Positions 33,721 to 42,510 are shown, numbered from the stretch's first letter. The stretch is DNA of 64,000 nt from JAVVHH01 sp965276815 (GCA_965276815.1 CBDIBE010000012.1:868001-932000); one strand, 5' to 3'. Notes: generated by a model not told the origin, from the letters alone. Numbers and translations: made by a program.

Positions 33721-34629
33721 CTAAGGACTTTCGGCGCTTGCACCAGGCGGGCAGATCGCGACATCCGCCATCCTCTCGTAGGCGCGTATCGCCAAGTTGA
33801 CCTCCTCCTCCGCGCCGATCTCGTTGACAATCGACTGATAGAGTTGCTGGACGACGCCACCCAGGACCAGCGGAACGTTCGAGCCCGCTGCGAGCTGAGT
33901 CGCGAGCTTCACGTCTTTATGCATCAGCCCCAGCGTAAAACCCTGGAACAGCTTGCCGGCCAGGATGTGCCGGGGAAAGGTGACGTCCAGTGTATAGTTG
34001 CGTCCGGACCCCTTGCTCATTGCCTGCACTGCCTTTTCGGGTGAAAGCCCGTTCTTCACTGCCAGGGCCATCACTTCGAAGCTTAGCAGCCGCTGACTTG
34101 CCGCCATGAGATTGTTGCAGACCTTCGCCACATGTCCGGTCCCGACGTCGCCGCAATGGAACACGTTGGAGCTGATGCTGCGCAGCACCGGCTCGATCCG
34201 CAGCCAATCCGCCTCGGAGGCGCCAACCATAATGGCGATCGTTCCGGCCTCGGCCCATTGCGGTCCGCCGCTGACCGGCGCGTCGACCAGGGAGACACCA
34301 GTCCCCGCCAATTCTTTCGCCATCGCCCTGGTCGCCAGTGCGTCGCCGGTCGTCTGATCGACGATCAGGCTGCCCGGCTTGAGCCCGGCCAGCAGACCAT
34401 CTTCGCCGAAGATGGCGACCCTAACTTGATGCGAAGTTTGCAGGCAGAGGAACACCACGTCGCACTGCTCTCCGATTTGGCGGCCACTGTCACAGGCCGT
34501 CGCACCGACGCCGACCATGCGGTCGAGCGCAGCCCGGCTAAGGTCGAACACATGCAGCGGATGGGTGAGTTGTAAGCGCCGGGCTAGGCCGCCGCCCATA
34601 TTACCCACTCCAATATAGCCAACGTGCAT
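33721..34629 (-). CDS. 3-hydroxyisobutyrate dehydrogenase family protein 1
   Basis: The ATG at 34629 follows GGGAGGGGAC, giving 302 residues. The Rossmann motif GYIGVGNMGGGLARRL is at the N-terminus, the substrate motif DAPVSGGP near residue 118 and the catalytic Lys in GHVAKVCNNLMAAS. It oxidises a beta-hydroxy acid (or reduces the semialdehyde) with NAD(P). First gene of the operon continuing with SMP-30 and aldehyde dehydrogenase. A clear paralog lies at 35238-36143. Confidence 0.9.
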   Translation of the reverse strand: MHVGYIGVGNMGGGLARRLQLTHPLHVFDLSRAALDRMVGVGATACDSGRQIGEQCDVVFLCLQTSHQVRVAIFGEDGLLAGLKPGSLIVDQTTGDALATRAMAKELAGTGVSLVDAPVSGGPQWAEAGTIAIMVGASEADWLRIEPVLRSISSNVFHCGDVGTGHVAKVCNNLMAASQRLLSFEVMALAVKNGLSPEKAVQAMSKGSGRNYTLDVTFPRHILAGKLFQGFTLGLMHKDVKLATQLAAGSNVPLVLGGVVQQLYQSIVNEIGAEEEVNLAIRAYERMADVAICPPGASAESP

Positions 34630-34708
34630 CGTCCCCTCCCCACATGGGTCGTGCTTACGCGCGCGCACGGCCCTTCTCGCGACGGATTCTCGTCCCGCCT
34701 TCCAACAT

Positions 34709-34742
34709 TGTCAAGAAACACGCTTTATTGTATACCGACAAT
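34709..34742 (-). promoter_or_regulatory. Promoter and IclR-type operator of the beta-hydroxyacid dehydrogenase operon
   Basis: The best palindrome of the set, ATTGT-N6-ACAAT (34727-34742), lies exactly 12 bp upstream of the minus-strand -35 TTGACA (34714-34709). A good -10, GAGAAT, follows after 17 bp (34691-34686). The operator overlaps the last codons of the upstream small gene. Confidence 0.75.
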
Positions 34743-35051
34743 CTGATGAGATTCGATGTGCGCCCGAATCGCGCCATCCGCCTCGCGAACCCAGCCATGC
34801 CGAGCCGCGTAGGCCAGCATGCGTTCGAACCCATTCTGCCAATCAGCGGAGCCGTCCCGTCCAGCTGCTTGACGGACCCAAGCCTGCGAAACCCAGGCCT
34901 CCTGCTCCGAGATGAGCTCCGCCACTCCATCGAGCGCGACGCGGCGCATGTCCTCGGACTCCAGACCAGGCCCGATCACGATCTTGAACGACTTGAGATC
35001 GTCTGGATCGCGCAGCGCCGGACGGACACCGCTCTCGACGGCCACGATCAT
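34725..35051 (-). CDS. Small protein of unknown function in the IclR regulon
   Basis: A 108-residue protein starting MIVAVESGVRPALRDPDD after an excellent ribosome site (GGGGAGG at about 35063-35057). I do not recognise the family. It is soluble, mixed acidic/basic, with amphipathic stretches such as MRRVALDGVAELISEQEAWVSQAWV and no signal peptide or membrane segment. Its promoter carries the IclR-type arrangement, and its last codons overlap the operator of the dehydrogenase operon. It is probably an accessory protein of that pathway. Confidence 0.65.
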   Translation of the reverse strand: MIVAVESGVRPALRDPDDLKSFKIVIGPGLESEDMRRVALDGVAELISEQEAWVSQAWVRQAAGRDGSADWQNGFERMLAYAARHGWVREADGAIRAHIESHQIVGIQ

Positions 35052-35137
35052 CTTACCTCCCCTCGGCCAGCTTTCAGCGTCCCCTCATACAGTGGATGAG
35101 TTCCACCGCAGCAGGGCGCCAACAAAACAGATTACAG

Positions 35138-35188
35138 GCCTAGCGAGACATTATTGTAAAGAGACAAGCTCCGTTGTATCAGGGGACA
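35138..35188 (-). promoter_or_regulatory. Divergent control region with two IclR-type sites
   Basis: For the minus-strand small gene, a degenerate site (GTTGTATCAGGGGACA read on plus, 35173-35188) precedes -35 TTTACA (35160-35155) by 12 bp, with TGTAAT as -10 after 18 bp. A second site, ATTGTAAAGAGACAAG (35153-35168), overlaps that -35 and may serve the divergent dehydrogenase gene at 35238, which has a TATATA -10 at 35212-35217. Confidence 0.55.
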
Positions 35189-35237
35189 GACGGTCAGGTG
35201 CCAGAGACTGCTATATAGAGGAACGGGACGGACGCTC

Positions 35238-36143
35238 ATGGGGACAGGCTACATCGGACTCGGCCATATGGGAGGCGCCCTTGCCACCCGTCTGCAGTTG
35301 AGCGTTCCCCTTCATGTCTACGACCTCAATCCGGCCAGCGTCGCCAAGCTCGTCAAATCCGGCGCCGCCGCCTGCTCAAGCAGTTCTGAAGTGGCAGAGC
35401 GGTGTGATGTCGTCCTTCTAAGCCTGCAGACCTCGGACCAGGTCCGGCAAGTGATCTTCAGCGACACGGGGCTGGCCAAGGGCCTGAAGCCCGGCAGCAT
35501 GATCATCGATCAAACGACGGGCGATCCGCTCGCCACCCGGCAAATGGCCGAGGAACTGAAGCCTCTCGGCATCGACCTCATCGACGCCCCGGTCAGCGGA
35601 GGACCCCCAGGCGCGGCCGCGGGAACCATCGCGATTATGGTAGGGGCCAGCGCGGAGCAGTATGCCCGCGCAGAACCGGTCTTGCGGGCCATCACATCCA
35701 ACCTGTTCCACACGGGCGAGTTGGGGACCGGCCAGGTCATCAAGATCGCAAATAATCTCCTCAATGCCGCGCAACGGCTCCTCACTCTTGAGGTGGTTGC
35801 GCTGGCCGTCAAAAACGGCGCGACGCTCGAAAAGACCCATGAGGTGCTCGTCAAAAGCTCGGGCAGCAACTTCATGCTCCAACATACCTTTCCGCGAAAT
35901 ATCCTGACCGGAAAGCTGTCCCAGGGCTTCACCCTTGGCCTGATGCACAAAGACGTTCGCTTGGCGCTGGAGTTGGCCATGAACTCCGACGTTCCCTTGT
36001 TTTTTGGCAACTTGACTCAGACGCTCTTCAAGACTCTGGCGAATGAATACGGCTATGACGGGGAGGTGAACCTCGCGGTCCGCATGTACGAGAGAATGGC
36101 AAAGACCACGATCACACCGCCCGAATCGAACGCCGACGCGTGA
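35238..36143 (+). CDS. 3-hydroxyisobutyrate dehydrogenase family protein 2
   Basis: A 301-residue NAD(P)-dependent beta-hydroxyacid dehydrogenase. N-terminal GYIGLGHMGGALATRL, then DAPVSGGPPGAAAGTIAIMVG and the Lys-containing GQVIKIANNLLNAAQRLL. It is highly similar along its whole length to the protein at 33721-34629 (shared GFTLGLMHKDV, LEVVALAVKNG), so it arose by duplication. It stands alone on the plus strand beside a candidate IclR-type site and ends 112 bp before the convergent tetR stop. Confidence 0.92.
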   Translation: MGTGYIGLGHMGGALATRLQLSVPLHVYDLNPASVAKLVKSGAAACSSSSEVAERCDVVLLSLQTSDQVRQVIFSDTGLAKGLKPGSMIIDQTTGDPLATRQMAEELKPLGIDLIDAPVSGGPPGAAAGTIAIMVGASAEQYARAEPVLRAITSNLFHTGELGTGQVIKIANNLLNAAQRLLTLEVVALAVKNGATLEKTHEVLVKSSGSNFMLQHTFPRNILTGKLSQGFTLGLMHKDVRLALELAMNSDVPLFFGNLTQTLFKTLANEYGYDGEVNLAVRMYERMAKTTITPPESNADA

Positions 36144-36255
36144 GGGATTAACGGCCCCTCACCCCGCAAATACGATCGGCAAAATCACAAGCGTCGGCGT
36201 GGCTCCGGTGCTTCTCGCGGTTCGCCAGAAACCCGCGGGGGGTGAGGCGGCGAAC

Positions 36256-36942
36256 TCAGGACGACTTACCAGGCCGCTTGCCTGTGGATAGCTTGGATCC
36301 GTTCATCAGACCGTTCAGAAGCATTCTGGCGAAACCATCGCCGATTTCGGAGGGCTGCAAGCTGCCGCCAGGCTTGTACCAGCGATGGGCCCAGTTGACG
36401 GTCCCAAGAACACCCATGGTGGTAACGCCGACGGGCAGGGTAAGGCGGAAGGTACCCTCGTCCGCGCCTTGCTGGATGATCTGGCGAATCGCGATGTAGT
36501 AGCGCCGGCTCCATTCGCGCGCCTCGGCACTCCAGCCATCATTCGGCTCATGCACGACGGGGAAATGCTCTTGGAAAAAGACTTGCATATATGGGTATGA
36601 GGACTTGTAAGTCTCCAGCACAGCCGCGAACGCTTTGTGCAGTTTCTCATCGGCTGAGGCATCCAGCGCGGCGATCGCCTCTGCGATCTGAACTGTGTGT
36701 TGCGCACCTTCTCGGACCACCTCCTGAAACAGCGCCTGCTTCGAGCCAAAGTAATAGTAGAGGCTGGCCCGGTCAGTGTTAAGCCGTTCGGCGATCAGCC
36801 CAAACGTGGTCGCCTCGTAACCACGTTCTTGAAACGTGTGGGCTGCCTCTTGAATGATCGTCTTGCGCCGCTCCTGATAGAAAGGGCTGCTGGTGTCGAC
36901 ATTCGCCTCGCGACGCTGCCCCATCCTCGTGCGTTGAGACAT
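36256..36942 (-). CDS. TetR family transcriptional regulator 1
   Basis: Start at 36942 (MSQRTRMGQRREANVD), 228 residues; a later ATG at 36924 is possible. The DNA-binding domain (RKTIIQEAAHTFQERGYEATTFGLIAERLNTDRASLYYYFGSKQALFQEVV) spans about residues 25-75; the C-terminal helices are ligand-binding. It is upstream of nothing on its own strand and follows the flavin monooxygenase gene. The GTCAAC-N6-GTTGAC operators at 11.6, 20.3 and 39.1 kb are natural targets, but none lies at its own promoter, so the link is inferred. Confidence 0.9.
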   Translation of the reverse strand: MSQRTRMGQRREANVDTSSPFYQERRKTIIQEAAHTFQERGYEATTFGLIAERLNTDRASLYYYFGSKQALFQEVVREGAQHTVQIAEAIAALDASADEKLHKAFAAVLETYKSSYPYMQVFFQEHFPVVHEPNDGWSAEAREWSRRYYIAIRQIIQQGADEGTFRLTLPVGVTTMGVLGTVNWAHRWYKPGGSLQPSEIGDGFARMLLNGLMNGSKLSTGKRPGKSS

Positions 36943-37162
36943 CTTAGCACTCACGATCCCGTTGTGACCTCCATCGCGCGTCTCGATTTCGGCGTGAACC
37001 GAACTCGCCCGCCAGTGCGCAGAATGCCCGCCTGTGGCATTCACGCAAGAGCCGAACGCGGGATGGGGACTGCTTTTGACCATATCGGTGGTATCGGGAA
37101 CCCCGCAGCAAGCGTGACGGTCAACTGCCCACGACCGATACGGCGCCATGCCAACGCCGCCG

Positions 37163-39034
37163 TCAGAGCATTCGTTCGCTGGCGTCCACCGGCACTTTCT
37201 CGGCGGCGAGGTCGGATGCTTGTGGGGGGCGGGCGCGGTGGAGCGGCAGCGCCGATGCTGCCGGCATGAGTCCCTCCAGCGATGCCTTGATCTGCAGTGC
37301 GAGGAAGCGGGAGAAGAGCCGCGCCTCGATAATCGCGCCGCCCATGACCCAAAACCCCGGTTGCGCCGTCCGCTTCCACACATTTCGCATATTGCGGTCC
37401 TCATCGAACCCCCAGATCGGTCCGACCCGGTCCGCGACGGCGTCCCCGAACATGCGACGAATGCTCTCCTGCACGCTCTCGAAGCCGGTCGCAAGCACGA
37501 CCAATTCGAAAGGGACGACGTTTCCGTCGCGCAGCCGCAGGCCCTCAGTGACGAATCGGTCCATGTCGGACGCCTGCACGAGCGCGACCTTCCCATCGAT
37601 GATGAGTTGGCTGCAGCCGACGTCGATATAGTACCCGCCGAGGCCGCGAAGATAAAGAAGTTGGAATCCAGTCTCGTCCTCGCCGGTTGTCAGCTTGAAG
37701 CCAGCTGCACGCAACCCATCAAGCTTTTGCCGGTCCAACTGCTCTGTCCGCTGGGTAATCCAACGATATGTGTCGATCAGCACGGGGTAAGCAATCGACG
37801 CGATCATCAGATCCACGTCGTCCACATGTCGGCCCTCACCGAAGACAGAATAGCTGATTCTCGCACCGGGGTCGAGGCTGATGACGCAGGTCGGGCCACG
37901 CTGCATCATCGAAACCGTCGCACCGCCCGCAAAGAGGTCTTGGGCAATGTCGTGACCGCTATTCCCGGTACCGATGACGAGGGCCCGTTTACCGGCCCAT
38001 TCGGCGCCGGAAGTAAACTCCGCCGAGTGCAAGACGGTCCCACCGAATTCCGAGAGCCCTGGAAGCTTTGCCCGCCGCGGCGCCCCCCCGGAGAGACCGA
38101 CCGCGGCGACCAGGTGCTTGGGAAACATGGTGCGCTCGGTTCCGTCTGCACGCCGGAGCGTGATCTCCCATTGCCCAGCGTCCTCGTCGTAGCGGGACGC
38201 GGCCAGCGTTGTCGCTGTCCAGACATTCAATTCCTGGCATTCGGCATAGGCCTCGAGCCAGCCCGCCAACATGTCCTTGGGCAGCCATACAGGCCAGTTC
38301 TCCGGAAACGGCATGTAGGGAAAGTGATTGGCGATGAGTTCGTTGTGCAGCGTCAGGTTGTTGTAACGGTTGCGCCAAACGTCGCCGACCCGGGAAGTCC
38401 GCTCTATGAGCAGGGCGTCAACCCCTATTTGCCGCAGCCGCGCCCCGAGCATGAGTCCGCCTTGCCCGGCACCGATGATGACCACTTCAGGGTCCCGATC
38501 GGCGAAGCCGCGCTCCCGCTCGCGCTTCTGGATCCAGCTTTCCGTGGAGTCGAGTTTGGAATATTTGTCGCCCGTTGGCCGATGCTCGCCGATCTTCTCC
38601 GCAAATCCACTCAAGTGGTGGAGTGCCGTCAGTAACTGCCACACTTTTCCCCGATGCGGATCGGCCTGGTCAAAGAGCAGGCGTACGAAGCCCACAGCCC
38701 CCCCGACTGCCGTATCAAATTCGAAGTAGCCTTCAAGCAGCGAGCGGCCGGAGCGCCGAACGAAACAAGGTGGCGTCCTGGCTGCAGCCACCCGGATATT
38801 TCGAATCTTGGCACCCTCCGCTGTCACCCCGAAAGCGTGGCCGATCTCAGCGGGACCGGTAAACGTCTTATAATCCCAAGTCAGGGAAAGGAGATCTTTC
38901 CAATAGCCGTCCACGTCGAACTGGGAAGCAAACGCTTCCGCGTCTTCGTGCTCGACCGCGTCGGTAAATTTGTCGAGCCAGTATCCGAAAACTGCGGCCG
39001 CTCCTGCCGTGCCGACTAACTCAGAGTGGTCCAC
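37163..39034 (-). CDS. Flavin-containing monooxygenase with N-terminal SnoaL-like domain
   Basis: The GTG at 39034 follows GGAGAG by 5-6 nt, giving 623 residues; the TTG at 39097 is inside the -35 box. Residues ~10-150 (FGYWLDKFTDAVEHEDAEAFASQF... LLEGYFEFDTA) form a SnoaL/NTF2-like domain. Then come the FAD motif VVIIGAGQGGLMLGARL, a class B monooxygenase fingerprint FGGTVLHSAEF, and the NADP motif ALVIGTGNSGHDIA. It likely oxygenates a ketone or heteroatom with NADPH and O2. The final FEL VVLATGF motif is intact. Controlled by the palindrome shared with the P450 operon. Confidence 0.9.
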   Translation of the reverse strand: MDHSELVGTAGAAAVFGYWLDKFTDAVEHEDAEAFASQFDVDGYWKDLLSLTWDYKTFTGPAEIGHAFGVTAEGAKIRNIRVAAARTPPCFVRRSGRSLLEGYFEFDTAVGGAVGFVRLLFDQADPHRGKVWQLLTALHHLSGFAEKIGEHRPTGDKYSKLDSTESWIQKRERERGFADRDPEVVIIGAGQGGLMLGARLRQIGVDALLIERTSRVGDVWRNRYNNLTLHNELIANHFPYMPFPENWPVWLPKDMLAGWLEAYAECQELNVWTATTLAASRYDEDAGQWEITLRRADGTERTMFPKHLVAAVGLSGGAPRRAKLPGLSEFGGTVLHSAEFTSGAEWAGKRALVIGTGNSGHDIAQDLFAGGATVSMMQRGPTCVISLDPGARISYSVFGEGRHVDDVDLMIASIAYPVLIDTYRWITQRTEQLDRQKLDGLRAAGFKLTTGEDETGFQLLYLRGLGGYYIDVGCSQLIIDGKVALVQASDMDRFVTEGLRLRDGNVVPFELVVLATGFESVQESIRRMFGDAVADRVGPIWGFDEDRNMRNVWKRTAQPGFWVMGGAIIEARLFSRFLALQIKASLEGLMPAASALPLHRARPPQASDLAAEKVPVDASERML

Positions 39035-39068
39035 GTGATCTCTCCGGTACAGTTCGGGGGCTGGGTGC

Positions 39069-39110
39069 GAATTAGCCGAATGCGAGAATTCTGTCAACGT
39101 TTATGTTGAC
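39069..39110 (-). promoter_or_regulatory. Promoter/operator of the flavin monooxygenase gene
   Basis: Minus-strand -35 TTGACA (39097-39092), 17-bp spacer, -10 TAATTC (39074-39069). The palindrome GTCAAC-N6-GTTGAC (39093-39110) overlies the -35, exactly as at the P450 promoter. The GTG start lies about 35 bp beyond the -10. Confidence 0.72.
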
Positions 39111-39382
39111 GGCCTCCCCTGGACCAGCATTACCTCGACGAAAATACGGACGATATCTAGCACCTTCCGTCGCAGTGACGTAATTTCCACAAGGGCATGC
39201 GCCATTTCTGCCATCTCTTTTTTCGGGAGAGCGCGGACTACGTCTATTATGGTTGGACTATTTCCGATTGCCGGTACTTGCGAAGTCCCGCTATAAACTT
39301 CTGGACGATCTTCCTGTTATCTGTAGCCTGCTTTGCGGTCTCAACACTCACGCATCCCTCATTTTCGATGGGTCTTCGGTAG
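39111..39382. other. Non-coding stretch between monooxygenase promoter and IS21
   Basis: No protein-like frame, RNA gene or clear hairpin is visible. Base composition is visibly less GC-rich than the neighbours (for example TTTTTTCGGGAG, CTATTATGGTTGGAC), consistent with acquired or mobile-element flank DNA. Nothing else seen. Confidence 0.5.
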
Positions 39383-39450
39383 TGTCAACGCCGCTGTGAA
39401 ACTGACCCGGTCGCCGGTTGAAAGCTGATCCAGGCCTAGGGTGACCCGTC

Positions 39451-40511
39451 ATGGTGACGGAGGCCTGGATGGTTGGGGGAGAGCTGGCGTTGGAGATCCG
39501 GGTCTTGGCGAAACAAGGGGCAGGCGTGCGGGAGATCGCGCGCGAGGTAGGGGTGTCGCGGAACACGGTGCGGCGGTATCTGCGCGACCCGGAGGCGTCG
39601 CGCTACCGGCGGCCTCCGCCGCGGGCGGGCAAGCTGGCGAGGTTCGAGGCGTATATTGCGTCGCGCGTCGCCCAGGCGGCGCCGGATCGGCTCGAGGCGA
39701 CGGTGCTGCTGCGAGAGCTGCGCGAGCGGGGCTACGGGGGCGGTTACACGATTCTCAAAGAACACCTCTTCGCACTGCGGCCTGTCGTCGCGCCGGAGCC
39801 AGTGGTGCGCTTCGAGACCGCGCCGGGGGCGCAGATGCAGGTGGACTGGGCGACGATCCGGCGCGGGGCGGACCGGTTGTCAGTGTTCGTCGCGGCGCTG
39901 GGCTGGAGCCGGGCGGCGTATGCCGAGTTTGTCGAGGACGAGCGGCTGGAGACGCTGCTGTCCTGCCACGAGCACGCCTTCCTCGCCCTCGGCGGTGTGC
40001 CGGAGGAGGTGCTGTACGACAACATGCGCACTGTGGTGCTGGAGCGGGACCGTACGGGCGCGGGCGGCACCGGTTCCACCCGGGGTTCCTCGACTTTGCG
40101 GGGCATTGCGGGTTCCGGCCGCGGCTGTGCCAGCCCTACAGAGCGGCCACCAAGGGTAAGGTAGAGCGGTTCATCGGCTATCTGCGCGGCGGGTTCTGGG
40201 TGCCGCTCGCGAGCCGGATGGCGGCGGAGGGTATCGTTGTGGACCGGGCAGCAGCGAATCTCGCGGTCGGGCGCTGGTTGCGGGAGGTGGCGAACGCGCG
40301 GATGCATGCGACCATCGGCGAGGTCCCGGCGGTGCGGCTGGGGACAGAACGCAGCGCGCTACGGCCGGTGCCGCCGCCCTACGGTGGGCTGGTACCGCGC
40401 CAGGCCGTCCCAGTAGCCGCCACGGCGCGGCCCATCGTCGGCCTGCAGCACCCGCTTGGGATCTACGACGCGCTGTTCGCCGCGCCGGTGACGGCAGGGG
40501 CTCCGTCATGA
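39451..40511 (+). pseudogene. istA: IS21 transposase IstA, frameshifted
   Basis: The first frame starts MVTEAWMVGGELALEIRVL and carries the helix-turn-helix (GVREIAREVGVSRNTVRRYL) and DDE core start (QVDWATIRRGADRLSVFVAALG; DNMRTVVLERD). Around 40052 one base is missing and the protein continues in another frame with HRFHPGFLDFAGHCGFRPRLC and KGKVERFIGYLRGGFW to the stop at 40511. With the base restored IstA would be ~350 residues, short of the ~500 of large IstA proteins but normal for this subgroup. Probably inactive, or a sequencing indel. Confidence 0.85.
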
Positions 40512-41286
40512 GCGCGATGCAACACGGGCGCATTGCCGAGCTCTGCGCCGAACTCCGGCTGTCCGCAGTGCCCGACATCTACAGCGGCCTTGCCCAAAAG
40601 GCCGCGTCGGGAGACTCGTCGTTCTCTGACTTTCTTGAGGAGACGCTGCGGGGCGAGCGGGAGGTACGTCGGACACGGGCGCGAGAGATGTTCGCCCGCA
40701 CGGCGGGGTTCCCCGCCGTCAAGACGTTGGACGGCTACGACTTCGGGTTCGCGACCGGCGCGCCGCGGGCGCAAATCACCGAACTCGCGAGCCTTGCGTT
40801 CGTCGAGCGGTCCGAGAACGTCGTGTTGCTTGGTCCGTCGGGCGTCGGCAAGACGCATCTCGCGATCGCGCTCGGCTATCTCGCGACCCAGCGCGGCTGG
40901 AAGGTGCGGTTCACACGGCTGCCGACCTCGTGCTGCTGCTCGAGACGGCGCAGCGCCAGGCGCGGCTGAAGGAAGTCCTGCACCGGGCGGTGAACGTCTA
41001 CCGCCTCCTCATCATCGACGAGATCGGCTACCTGCCCATGGGCCGCGAGCAGGCCAACCTGTTCTTTCAAGTGGTCGCCAAACGCTACGAGCGGGGCGCG
41101 ATGGTCCTCACGTCCAACCTGACCTTCGGCAGTTGGGACCAAGCCTTCGCGGGCGAGACGGTGCTGACAGCCGCGATGCTCGACCGCTTGCTGCACCACG
41201 CCACCGTCGTCCAGATCAGTGGCCAGAGCTACCGGCTGCGCGACAAGCTCCGGGCCGGGGTCGTCGCGAAAAAGGAAAAGCGCTGA
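40508..41286 (+). pseudogene. istB: IS21 helper ATPase IstB, frameshifted
   Basis: The start overlaps the istA stop (ATGA). The first frame holds MQHGRIAELCAELRLSAVPD and the Walker A GPSGVGKTHLAIALGY. Near 40918 one G is missing; the next frame resumes ADLVLLLETAQRQARLKEVL with Walker B LLIIDEIGYLPM and ends VVAKKEKR at 41286. Repaired length ~258 residues is normal. IstB is the AAA+ protein that assists IstA in transposition. Confidence 0.85.
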
Positions 41287-41391
41287 GGAACGTCGCCCGC
41301 AAGTGGGGCTCACTCCACTCCACGACAGCAGGGCGGGTCAGGTTCCAACCGGCACCACGAAGCGAAGTGGGTCAGATTTCAAGCGGCTGCC

Positions 41392-41529
41392 GTCACCAGG
41401 CTCATCGGCGCTTTGCTGCTCGAACAGCACGACGAGTGGGCCGTCCAACGCGCCCGCTACATGACCCTGGAAACCATCGCGCCACTCAGCGATGATCCTC
41501 TCATCAGCTTGCCAGCTCTGGCAACCTGA
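41392..41529 (+). pseudogene. C-terminal remnant of an IS256-family transposase
   Basis: A 45-codon reading ending at TGA 41527-41529 gives LLLEQHDEWAVQRARYMTL followed by TIAPLSDDP, the conserved C-terminus of IS256-type (MULE) transposases. The rest of the gene is missing; the IS21 right end lies immediately upstream, so IS21 probably displaced it. The 220 bp after it hold no recognisable gene. Confidence 0.75.
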
Positions 41530-41753
41530 CAGGCAGCTCAACCCTGCACAAAAACGCCGCTCCTACACCACGCGGCGGGACACGATCTCGAGCCGCCAAG
41601 AGGGTACGGCCGGGACTGACAAACCAGCGACTTACACACGCAAACAGCTTGACCCCGACAAACCCGATCAGAGAGGCTCTTACCAACCCGCTCCTTAGCC
41701 CGGCAGGTCCCGGACCCGCAGAGATTCCCGTCACAGTGACAGTGGAGGGCTAA

Positions 41754-42510
41754 TGGAGTGCGCCCCTGCGGGTGGACAGAATCAGCGGCAGCTTTGACCG
41801 TCTGCTGGGCGTGTTGATCCTCGAACTGCGTCGGACTGAGATAGCCGAGTGCGGAATGAAGGCGTCTGTTTTTGTAAACCTCCTCTACGAAGCGCGGAAG
41901 ATCGGCGGTGACGTCTTCGAACGTCTTGTAGGCCGCCAGGTAAACGGCTTCGACCTTCAGCGTCTTCATGAAGCTCTCCGCCTTGGCGTTATCATACGGG
42001 TTGCCGCGGTGACTCATTGAGCTGGTCAGGCCATGGGTGGCCAGCAGGTCGCGATACGCCTCCGACACATATTGCGACCCGCGATCGGAGTGGTGCACGC
42101 AGCCTTTGGCCGGCGCCCGGTTCCTGGTCGCCGCCTTCAGCGCGGCGACGGCGATGCGGGCGTCTATCGATCGGCTGATCGCGGAGCCGACCACCTTGCG
42201 TGACCAGGCATCCAGGATGGCCGCCTTATAGACGAAGCCGCCCGGAATGGCGGCGTAGGTGAGGTCGGCGACCCAGAGCTGGTCGGACGGTCGGGAACAA
42301 GATCCTTGGCCAGGTCGGAAAGATCGGCCCGGCATAGTCGCTATCCGTGGTGACCCCATATCGCCGAAGCCGCTTCGGCTGCAGGCCGTGCTCGCGCATG
42401 AGGCGGCGCAGCTTCTTGCTGTTCACGACCACGCCCTGGTGGCGCAGCGCCGCCCCAACCCCCCGGTCGCCGTAGCACTCGAACATGTCGTAGATCGCGC
42501 TGATCCGGGC
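41754..42510 (-). pseudogene. IS3-family transposase (OrfB) remnant, frameshifted
   Basis: Minus-strand readings give the OrfB integrase core: DMFECYGDRGVGAALRHQG and LRRLMREHGLQPKRLRRYG in one frame (42486-42310), then QLWVADLTYAAIPGGFVYK, HHSDRGSQYVSEAYRDLL, NPYDNAKAESFMKTLK and RRLHSALGYLSPTQFE in another (42310-41760). Two single-base losses near 42285-42320 break the frame, and the 5' OrfA part is missing. The IS end near 41754 (TGGAGTGCGCCCC) is visible. Not functional. The D-D-E residues are otherwise present. Confidence 0.85.

Larger units (their letters stand above)
39383..41394 (+). mobile_element. IS21-family insertion sequence (both ORFs frameshifted)
   Basis: Contains istA- and istB-type genes in the usual order with a 4-bp overlap. 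The left end TGTCAACGCCGCTGTGAAACT with CTGACCC corresponds to the right end read inversely (TGACGGCAGCCGC then TTGAAATCTGACCC); internal copies of the (G)AAnCTGACCC block occur at both ends, as in IS21 elements. The exact ends are estimated. The right end falls inside an IS256-type transposase remnant, so IS21 probably inserted into or beside that element. No target duplication identified. Confidence 0.75.

Noticed and set aside
39035..39097. Upstream TTG start (39097) for the flavin monooxygenase
   Set aside because: It coincides with the TTGACA -35 box under the palindrome; the GTG at 39034 has a proper ribosome site.
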